From assembly GCA_027886925.1 (NCBI GenBank), contig JAPCJN010000087.1:1-5955 (forward strand): DNA of 5,955 nt. Reading direction: 5' to 3'. How positions within the stretch are numbered: position 1 is the stretch's first letter; every line of letters begins with the position of its first letter. Source of the DNA: Nitrososphaerota archaeon. Its GTDB lineage: Archaea; Thermoproteota; Nitrososphaeria; Nitrososphaerales; UBA183. The notes under the pieces are model-generated. The model saw only the letters and a program-made list of their open reading frames with translations. It was not told where the DNA came from and did not search any database. The translations under genes were made by a program, and so were the position numbers. Shown here in pieces: positions 1 through 5,336 of this stretch.

Positions 1-1
1 C

Positions 2-91
2 GCGACGTATTACGCGGCGATACTAAGGGGCGTCGACCCTTCCACGATAAAGCTGATCGAGAGGCTAAAGTCGACGGTCGCCGGCCCGTAG
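2..91 (+). CDS. C-terminal end of a sugar-phosphate isomerase-like protein (PGI/PMI type), partial
   Basis: An open frame enters from the left edge and ends at TAG 89-91, giving 29 residues that finish in LRGVDPSTIKLIERLKSTV. A YxAxLRGVDPxxxxxIxxLK ending is what I recall from archaeal bifunctional phosphoglucose/phosphomannose isomerases (SIS-domain enzymes that interconvert glucose-6-P, fructose-6-P and mannose-6-P), where it forms the C-terminal helix near the active site. No catalytic residue is inside the window, so the assignment rests on this short tail and on the sugar-metabolism neighbours. Codons are GC-rich at third positions, like the other genes. The gene converges on galT, whose stop is at 96-98, with four bases between the stops and no visible terminator. 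Another SIS-domain protein is the main alternative. Confidence 0.55.
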   Translation, partial: ATYYAAILRGVDPSTIKLIERLKSTVAGP

Positions 92-95
92 CCAC

Positions 96-1089
96 CTAGG
101 TGATGCCGACTAGGTGCGCGAGCTCTCTCCTGCTCGCCGCCCCCAGCTGCTCGGCCGCGACCTCGGGAGAGACCTCGTTCACGAACACCCCGGAACCTAG
201 CTCGAGGCCTGAGAAGTTGGAGACCCGGGGATAGGCCTCGAAGTGCCAATGGATCTGCTTGGTGGTCTTCTTCTCTGAAGAATTGTGGACCACGAGGTTG
301 AACCCACAGTCGCCCAGGACCTTTGTCATCCCGCCGAGCGTTGAGCGAAGGATGAGCGCCAGGTCCTTCAGCTCCTTTTGAGAGAGTTTCAGCATGCTGA
401 TCTGGTGGTGCTTGGGGTAGATCCAGAACTCATAGGAGTGGGCCGAGACCCAGGGGGCGAACGCGATGAAATAGTCGGTCGACAGGATCTGCCTCGGCCC
501 TCCCGTCTCGGCGGCGACCACTTGACACATCGGGCATACCCCTAGCTCGTTCAACGAGCTCTGGACGGTCACCGCCTCCGCCTCCACGGTCGATGTGCGA
601 CCCTGCGGCCTTGCCTTGGTTGATGAAGATTATCACGTAACCCACTCCGCGCTGAGCATAGAGCCACCTCGTCTTGTCCTGGACAGTCGCGAGCACGTTG
701 GTCCACTGGTCTATGTCTAACTTGGGGAAGGCCAGGTCGTGATTCGGGGTCGCGACCAAGATGTAGTGGTGCCCGATCGCAGGCTCGCTGTAGTGGGGAG
801 GCTCCCCGTAGGAAGGCGCCGCGTTGGGGGTGAAAATCGGAAACTTGTCGGGGAAGACCCGCACGATCCACCCCCTGACCGGGTCGCCCTCAGAGTCGGT
901 CTGCTTTACGAGCGTGTCACCCATCTTCACGAGGACGAGGTCCGCCTGCGGAGTCATCTCCTCGTTGCCCGGGCAGAACGGGCACTTTCCGTCGTGGTCT
1001 GAGAGAGACTTGAAATGGGAACGGGCCGCTCTGTCGTGGGGGACCACGGAGAGCTTGTCGGTGAAGTAGTCTTTTCTTATCTCGACCAT
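96..1089 (-). pseudogene. galT: Galactose-1-phosphate uridylyltransferase, frameshifted with active-site loss
   Basis: GalT swaps UMP between UDP-glucose and galactose-1-phosphate (Leloir pathway, cytoplasm) through a uridylylated histidine in a His-Pro-His-x-Gln motif. The 5' part (1089 down to 589, 167 codons) has the family N-terminus MVEIRKDYFTDK, the CPFCPGNE motif (residues 36-43), VRVFPDKFP and INQGKAAGS. The 3' part (587 to 96, 163 codons, different frame) has a CPMC pair, a long HIT-like domain and HWHFEAYPR (its residues 113-121), typical of the GalT metal-site region. The joined length of about 330-335 residues is normal for the family. The break falls at about 588, just where HPHxQ should be, and that motif is absent from every frame there. 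Loss of 3n+2 bases fits, and 14 would remove the motif precisely. Start choice: ATG 1089 fits the family and lies 25-30 nt after a TATA box. ATG 1116 has GAGGT six bases upstream but overlaps that box. An assembly or consensus error is possible. Stop TAG is at 96-98. Confidence 0.85.
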
Positions 1090-1116
1090 AGATGGCGTCT
1101 CTCCTCCCACGAACAT

Positions 1117-1124
1117 TATATTAC
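1117..1124 (-). promoter_or_regulatory. Putative TATA box of galT
   Basis: On the minus strand GGTAATATAATG lies just upstream of position 1114. In archaea transcription starts about 25 bases after the box centre, which places the start at about 1090-1095, next to ATG 1089. This predicts a leaderless or nearly leaderless galT transcript. The preceding CAAAG is shared with the apgM promoter. The same bases could instead act as a Shine-Dalgarno (GAGGT) for ATG 1116 if the message comes through from tnpB. Confidence 0.5.
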
Positions 1125-1156
1125 CTCTTTGGGCTGCGGTTCTGCTAACTCTTCGG
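1117..1156. repeat. Left arm of imperfect inverted repeat flanking tnpB (galT side)
   Basis: Read on the minus strand from 1156, this arm begins CCGAAGAGTTAGCAGAACC. The right arm, read on the plus strand from 2454, begins CCGAAGAGTTACCAGAGCC. Seventeen of the first 19 bases match, including 11 in a row. Both arms then continue with a GC-rich stretch, CAAAG and a TATA-like element, with small length differences. The arm overlaps the last three codons and the stop of tnpB (1145-1147). It may be a transcription-factor site, or the inner part may be one half of a palindromic insertion target. Confidence 0.7.
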
Positions 1157-2413
1157 CTCACGCCTATGAGTCAACTTGCTGGCATCGACTCTGAGGACTA
1201 GGGTAGTCGTCCCGTTCCCCGTCATCGCTTCACCTGCCCGCCCTTTCTCCTTCTCGGTCGGACCGATGGAGGTAGCAGCTTGTTGCGAGCGACTCTCCTC
1301 CTTCGTCTCCGGCCGAGAAGGAAGGGAACGGTCGAACCTCGACCGCCCCCTTGCGGATAGGTTCAGGGCCGCGTTCACGTCCCTGTCGATCCACACCTTG
1401 CACCTCTGGCACCATAGCATCCTCGCGTGTCCAGCATCGCCCTTTACAGGGCCGCGGAGCTTCTCCCCGCACGCCGAGCACTCCGACGAGGAGCCGTAGG
1501 CCTCAGACTTTGTAAGCGGGAGTACCGTCACCCCCTTCCAGGCTGCCTTGTATTCGAGCAACTTCTTCGCCCTCCAGTGGGGCCACGAGTTGAGCCTGAA
1601 CCTGTAGTCCGCTCCTTGACCACTCCCCCTGCGATACATCCTCCTGATGCCTGCGAGGTCTTCGATGGCGAGCGCGGCCCCGTCCTTCGACGCGCTGCCG
1701 ACGATGAAGTTCGTGGCTGCGTGGAGGATCTGGTCGGTCCTGTGGTCGGCTCTCCTCCAGTATTTGCGAGCGAGCTTCCTTCGTATCCTGACATCGTTCC
1801 TCTTGAACGAGGCGACTATCTGTCTGGTCGTCTGCCTTATCTTGACGGCCTTCATCATCTCGACTCGCGTGACCGTCTCCCTATCCCCGAACGTGATGTT
1901 CTTCTCGTTCCTGTCCACGCCATACACTCTCGTGACGGGTATCGCCTCGATGTCCTCGGAGTAACAGAACGAGAGCGAGTCGGGAGTTATGGTGAGGCTC
2001 CTGACCTCCCGTTTAGCGAGCTCCTTCAGCGTATACGAATTGAGTTGCGTGTCAAAATACTCGCCTCGCCTCAAGGGAATGAATAGCCTCCCCTTCATCG
2101 TGATGAAGAAGCCGGAGACGATGCATACCCCTGGCCTTAGAGGTCGAGGATGCCTCACCGTGACGCCTCGCCTTTCGCTCTTCTTGCGACTTTTGAGGAC
2201 GGCGCAGGCCCGCGTTATCGACGCGACCTTGTAACACGAAGGCAATCGAATTGCCTTCAGCGTCTGGTAGAACCTCTTCATCCCTCTGCGGTTATCGATA
2301 CCGTGCTCTTTGGCGTAGTTGATTGCGCTACAGGTCATGCTGAGGCATTCGGCGAGCAGGTTGGCGAGTAGCTCGCTGGAATGTGATTGCGTAACGCACT
2401 TTGTGGCTCGCAA
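1145..2413 (-). CDS. tnpB: TnpB, RNA-guided RuvC-like nuclease of an IS200/IS605 (IS1341-type) element
   Basis: TnpB is the compact ancestor of Cas12. It uses an omega-RNA to cut DNA next to a short TAM and helps the element persist. The 422-residue protein carries all landmarks: the first RuvC aspartate in GVDRNEKN (D167), the glutamate in LAIEDLAGIR (E251), a CxxC...CxxC zinc ribbon (C312, C315, C335, C338) and the third aspartate in DRDVNAALNL (D345). The catalytic triad is therefore complete and no frameshift is seen. The C-terminal tail (about 353-422) is polar and ends with TTTLVLRVDASKL, a motif I associate with archaeal members. The start is TTG at 2411-2413, because an in-frame TAG lies two codons upstream. 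No tnpA is present, so the element is not autonomous for excision. The gene points toward galT, ending 56 bases before ATG 1089, and may be cotranscribed with it. Confidence 0.93.
   Translation of the reverse strand: MRATKCVTQSHSSELLANLLAECLSMTCSAINYAKEHGIDNRRGMKRFYQTLKAIRLPSCYKVASITRACAVLKSRKKSERRGVTVRHPRPLRPGVCIVSGFFITMKGRLFIPLRRGEYFDTQLNSYTLKELAKREVRSLTITPDSLSFCYSEDIEAIPVTRVYGVDRNEKNITFGDRETVTRVEMMKAVKIRQTTRQIVASFKRNDVRIRRKLARKYWRRADHRTDQILHAATNFIVGSASKDGAALAIEDLAGIRRMYRRGSGQGADYRFRLNSWPHWRAKKLLEYKAAWKGVTVLPLTKSEAYGSSSECSACGEKLRGPVKGDAGHARMLWCQRCKVWIDRDVNAALNLSARGRSRFDRSLPSRPETKEESRSQQAATSIGPTEKEKGRAGEAMTGNGTTTLVLRVDASKLTHRREPKS
1157..1345 (-). ncRNA. Candidate TnpB omega-RNA (reRNA) scaffold and right end
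   Basis: TnpB nucleases use an RNA transcribed from the 3' end of their own gene through the element's right end, with the guide supplied by the flanking DNA. Here the last third of tnpB encodes a low-complexity, Arg/Ser/Glu-rich tail and contains clear stem-loops. A perfect 7-bp stem with a 3-base loop lies at 1329-1345 (CGGTCGA/TCGACCG). A CCTTC/GAAGG stem enclosing TCTC/GAGA lies at 1300-1325. A small CTCA/TGAG hairpin at 1157-1170 abuts the repeat arm. These fit the scaffold of a right-end RNA. The 5' boundary is a guess based on the first stem-loop. The 3' boundary at 1157 is inferred from where similarity to the opposite arm begins. Confidence 0.4.
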
Positions 2414-2435
2414 CGACTAGTTTACTTTGGAATCG

Positions 2436-2442
2436 AATAAAA
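2436..2442 (-). promoter_or_regulatory. Putative TATA box of tnpB
   Basis: The minus strand reads GATTTTATTC (2444-2435) in an otherwise GC-rich region, centred about 26 bases upstream of the TTG start at 2413. That spacing predicts a leaderless tnpB transcript. There is no Shine-Dalgarno before the TTG. Confidence 0.45.
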
Positions 2443-2453
2443 TCGCCCACGCC

Positions 2454-2492
2454 CCGAAGAGTTACCAGAGCCCGGCTGCGCAAAGTTATATC
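2454..2492. repeat. Right arm of imperfect inverted repeat flanking tnpB (apgM side)
   Basis: This is the partner of the arm at 1117-1156, in inverted orientation. It reads outward into the apgM TATA box, as the other arm reads into that of galT. The inner 11 bases (2454-2464) are the exact complement of 1146-1156. Outer parts match with one or two short gaps: the GC-rich centre is two bases longer here, and the gap between CAAAG and the TATA element is shorter. Confidence 0.7.
2485..2491 (+). promoter_or_regulatory. Putative TATA box of apgM
   Basis: GTTATATC after CAAAG stands out in GC-rich DNA. It lies about 40 bases before TTG 2530, so transcription should begin near 2513-2516 with a leader of about 15 bases. 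The leader contains an in-frame TAA (2512-2514) at its edge and no Shine-Dalgarno. Confidence 0.5.
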
Positions 2493-2529
2493 TGGGCTAC
2501 TGATGCGACATTAACCAGCGAGCTGTGTC

Positions 2530-3819
2530 TTGAACAGGAAGGCCTCCATTACATCAGAGCCGCGCGACAGGAAGGTCGGCTACGTTCTGCTCGACGGCTG
2601 CAGCGACAGGCCGGCTCCCGCGCTCAACTACACGACTCCTCTGGAGGCAGCGTACACGCCGAACCTGGACGCCATCGCCCGTATGGGAACGATGGGACGG
2701 GTCATCACGGTCCGAAGGGGAATCTCCCCTGAATCCGACATCGCAGTCTTCAACATGTTGGGCTACTCCTTTGCGAAAGGATACCCGGGCAGAGGGGTGG
2801 TCGAGTCCATCGGCGCTGGCATACCCGTCAGGGACGGGGACCTCGCCCTTCGGGCCAACTTCGCGACGGCGTCCGACGGCAAGATAGTGGACAGACGCGC
2901 CGGGAGGGACATCACAGACGACCAAGCCTCCATGCTCGAGGAGGAGCTCAAGAAGGTCAAACTCACCGACGCCGATTTCGAGGTTCGGAGCACCATCGGC
3001 CACAGGGCGGTCGTGGTGATCAGGTCGGACAGCCCGCTTTCGGGCGAGATCTCGAACACCGACCCAGGCTACATCCGGACGAACGGGTTCGGGGCCGCGA
3101 AGGCCACCGAGGCGGTCGAGGCGATCCAGACGAGCACGCCGCTCGAAAAGACCGCAGCGTCGAAGAGGGCCGCCGAGCTGGTGAACGAGTTCGCTTCAAA
3201 GTCGATGAAAGTGCTCGACGAGGCCAGGGTGAATCAAGACAGGAAGAGGAACGGGAAGAAAGCCGCCAACATGCTGATTTTCAGAGACGCCGGGTCGTTC
3301 GTCCCCGCCCTTCCTTCTTTCGAGGAGAAGCACGGATACAAGGGCGTGGCCCTCGTCGAGATGCCTGCAGAGGTCGGCATCGCGATATTGCTGAAGATGA
3401 AGATGGTCAAAGTGAAAGACCAGGCGGACGCCGCCGTGAAGGCCCGGCTCTTCAATCGAGAGCTCAGAGACGGCACCGTCGTCTACGCGCACATCAAAGG
3501 GCCAGACGAGTTCGGCCATGACGGAGACGCCCCTGGCAAAAAGAAGAACATCGAGAAAATCGACGAGGAATTCTTCGGGCCGGTAGGAGAGAAGTTCGAG
3601 GGCCTGAAGGAAGACGCGCGGCTAGCCGTCTCGTGCGACCATTCCACGCCTTGCATCCTCAAGATGCACTCTGCCGACCCCGTGCCCCTCTTGATAACGG
3701 GCCTCTCCAGCGCCGGAGAGCGGGATTCTTGCAGGTTCACGGAGAAGGACGCAAAGGCGGGCTCGATGGGGACTCTGATCGGCAAGACCGTGATGCAGAG
3801 AGTCCTTTCTTCCAACTAA
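2530..3819 (+). CDS. apgM: 2,3-bisphosphoglycerate-independent phosphoglycerate mutase, archaeal type
   Basis: This enzyme interconverts 3- and 2-phosphoglycerate in glycolysis and gluconeogenesis. It is a cytoplasmic metalloenzyme of the alkaline-phosphatase superfamily. The 429-residue product shows the family landmarks in order: a metal-site aspartate in LLDGCSDRP (D22, D26), TPLEAAYTPNLDAIARMG, the nucleophile serine in SPESDIAVFNMLGY (S69), GYPGRGVVE, the metal motif HIKGPDEFGHDGD (H321-D333) followed by a KKKNIEKID segment, and CDHSTP (D370, H371). Length is normal for the family. The start is TTG 2530, since a TAA lies six codons upstream and no ATG or GTG precedes the conserved KVGYVLLDG. 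This gives about 15 residues ahead of the first strand, slightly longer than I expect. The gene is transcribed away from tnpB and, before that insertion, would have been divergent from galT with a shared promoter region. Stop is TAA. Confidence 0.93.
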   Translation: MNRKASITSEPRDRKVGYVLLDGCSDRPAPALNYTTPLEAAYTPNLDAIARMGTMGRVITVRRGISPESDIAVFNMLGYSFAKGYPGRGVVESIGAGIPVRDGDLALRANFATASDGKIVDRRAGRDITDDQASMLEEELKKVKLTDADFEVRSTIGHRAVVVIRSDSPLSGEISNTDPGYIRTNGFGAAKATEAVEAIQTSTPLEKTAASKRAAELVNEFASKSMKVLDEARVNQDRKRNGKKAANMLIFRDAGSFVPALPSFEEKHGYKGVALVEMPAEVGIAILLKMKMVKVKDQADAAVKARLFNRELRDGTVVYAHIKGPDEFGHDGDAPGKKKNIEKIDEEFFGPVGEKFEGLKEDARLAVSCDHSTPCILKMHSADPVPLLITGLSSAGERDSCRFTEKDAKAGSMGTLIGKTVMQRVLSSN

Positions 3820-4302
3820 GAACGAATCCATCGGCGCCGTCGCCTGCCGCGCCTGTGTTATCGCGGTCATGACAAGAAGGATTTCTGGCGTTACCGCCTT
3901 GACTCTTGCCTGATGTCTTTAGAAGAACGAACGCCGCATTTTTGGGGCGCGACCCGTTCAGGCGGAAATCGAGCGACGAGGCCCTATTCTCGAGTCGCGT
4001 TGGGCGTTGCTCAGGTCGCCGCCTTCTTCGACGAAGAGCTCGTCCAGGTCCTGCCCTTTACGGGCCACGACGTGGTTTCCCTGGGCCGTTCGCAAAAGTA
4101 TGTACGCTTGGGTTGGTAGTGGAACTGCGAGCCGATCACGAAAGAATATGCGCCGACGTCTCTGAAGACGACGGCTTCCCAGGCTCTTCGCCGCCCAGCT
4201 TGGACCTGCTCGAAGTGGCGAAGATGTCCAGCGCATCGCAGAGGCGACCGCGTGCGTGCGTGCGCTTATAGCCCGCGTCGAATAGAGCTATTGCAACGAA
4301 GC
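3820..4302. other. Intergenic stretch of about 480 nt without a confident gene
   Basis: I recognise no protein, tRNA or rRNA here. Two overlapping frames between about 3960 and 4119 have GC-rich third positions like real genes. One is a plus-strand frame from ATG 3913 (68 residues, ending at TAG 4117-4119, containing AAFFDEELVQVLPFTGHDVV). The other is a minus-strand frame that could start at TTG 4095 and end at 3958 (45 residues, containing VARKGQDLDELFVEEGGDL). They lie opposite each other, so at most one is likely coding, and it may be a decayed remnant. Short palindromes occur at 4027-4035, 4065-4075 and 4157-4170 (CGTCT/AGACG). A TTTTT run at 3939-3943 could end apgM transcription. A TGCG tandem (three and a half units, about 4250-4264) precedes the next promoter. 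Confidence 0.5.
4264..4270 (+). promoter_or_regulatory. Putative TATA box of the dehydrogenase gene
   Basis: GCTTATAG follows the TGCG repeat and lies about 35 bases before ATG 4303, so transcription should start near 4292-4296 with a leader of 7-11 bases. The box lies downstream of the in-frame ATG at 4252, which argues against that earlier start. Confidence 0.5.
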
Positions 4303-5328
4303 ATGAAAGCGGCCCTAGTCCCCCCAAACGGCGGCGTTCAACTGGCCGACGTCCCCGATCCGTCTCCCGGTGAAGGAGAGGTCCTCGTAAAACTAAAGTG
4401 CTCAGGCGTCTGCGGGACCGACCTCGAGAAGGTGCAGGGCGTCGGCATCACGACGAAGATACTGGGGCACGAAACGGTCGGCGTCGTCGAGGAGGTCGGC
4501 GAGGGGGTCTCAGGGGTCTCCAGAGGGACGCGCGTGTTCACCCACCATCACGTCCCTTGCCTCTCCTGTGACATCTGCAAGCGCGGGAAGACGACCTACT
4601 GCGCGGAGTTCGCAAAACACAATCTTGTCCCCTGCGGCCTGGCAGAGCACTACATCGTCCCGCGTTTCAACGTGGAACGAGGCGCGATCCTGAGGCTGCC
4701 GGACGACCTGGGGTTCGAGGAGGCCAGTTTCATCGAGCCCCTCTCTTGCTGCGTGTTGGGCCTCGAGACAGCGCAAGCGGCGAGCGCCCGCTCGGCCCTG
4801 ATATACGGCGCCGGCCCGGCCGGTTTGCTCCTGTTCAAGTTGTTGCGGCACTACTACGGAGTGGAAAAGGTCGCCGTGGGCGACGTGAGCGAGTATAGGA
4901 ACTCGTTTTCCCGAAAGGTCGGATGCGAGTACACCTTCAATCCTGTGAACAAGGGAGAAAAGGAAAAGGCCATCGCCGAGGCGATGCCAGGCGGACCTGA
5001 GCTTGTGGTGGTGGCTACCGCGAGCACCGCCGCCTTCGAGGACGCCACCAAGACCGTCGCCAGGGGCGGGAGAGTGCTGCTGTTCGGGGCACCCAAGAGA
5101 GGGGCCACGGTGACGATCGACCTCGCACACTTTTTCCTGAATGGGACGTCGATCGTCACGAGCTACGCGTCGAGCGAGAAGGAGACCCAAGCCTCCATGA
5201 AGCTCTTGGCCGACCGTTCCATCGCCGTCTCGGACTTGATCACCCACAGGTTTCCGCTCGCAGAGACGGAGAAGGCGTTCGCCGCGGCAGGCGAGCAACA
5301 GTGCATGAAGGCCCTGATCTTGGACTGA
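4303..5328 (+). CDS. Zinc-dependent medium-chain alcohol/polyol dehydrogenase
   Basis: This is a member of the threonine/sorbitol dehydrogenase branch of the medium-chain family, oxidising a hydroxyl group with NAD(P)+. In the 341-residue product the catalytic zinc ligands are C37 (SGVCGTD), H56/E57 (LGHET) and E145 (FIEPLSCC). The structural zinc lobe has C86, C89, C92 and C100 with normal spacing. The Rossmann motif is YGAGPAG (168-174). An acidic residue ends the second strand (D194 in VAVGDVSEYR), which favours NAD+ over NADP+. Both zinc sites look intact and the length is typical. ATG 4303 begins the usual MKAALV and follows a TATA box. The ATG at 4252 would add 17 residues unlike the family. 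The neighbours suggest a sugar or sugar-phosphate substrate, but specificity cannot be read. Stop TGA at 5326-5328 is eight bases before the next gene, so the two are probably cotranscribed. Confidence 0.9.
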   Translation: MKAALVPPNGGVQLADVPDPSPGEGEVLVKLKCSGVCGTDLEKVQGVGITTKILGHETVGVVEEVGEGVSGVSRGTRVFTHHHVPCLSCDICKRGKTTYCAEFAKHNLVPCGLAEHYIVPRFNVERGAILRLPDDLGFEEASFIEPLSCCVLGLETAQAASARSALIYGAGPAGLLLFKLLRHYYGVEKVAVGDVSEYRNSFSRKVGCEYTFNPVNKGEKEKAIAEAMPGGPELVVVATASTAAFEDATKTVARGGRVLLFGAPKRGATVTIDLAHFFLNGTSIVTSYASSEKETQASMKLLADRSIAVSDLITHRFPLAETEKAFAAAGEQQCMKALILD

Positions 5329-5336
5329 CCTGCCAG

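Larger units (their letters stand above)
1157..2453 (-). mobile_element. Probable IS1341-type (tnpB-only) insertion element; limits inferred
   Basis: The element contains tnpB and lies between two divergent metabolic genes. The proposed limits are the points where the two inverted flanking arms begin (1156 and 2454), giving 1,297 bp, a normal size for a tnpB-only element. Two details support this. A small hairpin sits directly inside the right end (1157-1170). A short direct repeat, GGCGTG(A/G)GC on the minus strand, lies at both edges (1164-1156 and 2453-2445, 8 of 9 identical). Against it, no typical T-rich TAM stands directly outside the proposed left end, so the true left edge may lie a little further in. 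With these limits, the last codons of tnpB would come from host DNA. Confidence 0.55.

Noticed and set aside
575..605. Programmed frameshifting to express a full-length GalT.
   Set aside because: The catalytic HPHxQ motif is missing from all frames at the junction, so a frameshift would not restore an active enzyme.
1427..2086. A 219-residue plus-strand open frame.
   Set aside because: It is opposite the clearly conserved tnpB and its product shows no family motif. It is a GC-rich shadow frame.
1145..2413. The idea that this is a TldR-type, nuclease-dead TnpB regulator.
   Set aside because: All three RuvC acidic residues (D167, E251, D345) and the zinc-ribbon cysteines are present, so it looks like an active nuclease.
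4215..4265. A third copy of the galT/apgM promoter arm upstream of the dehydrogenase (CGAAGA...CCAG).
   Set aside because: Only a few short blocks match and the distance to the TATA box differs by about 15 bases. The match is within chance for this base composition.
4252..4302. An earlier ATG start for the dehydrogenase at 4252.
   Set aside because: The added 17 residues are unlike the family, and a TATA box lies between the two ATGs.
4510..5298. A 262-residue minus-strand open frame.
   Set aside because: It lies opposite the dehydrogenase, whose zinc and Rossmann motifs are intact. The translation is Arg/Gly/His-rich with no recognisable domain.
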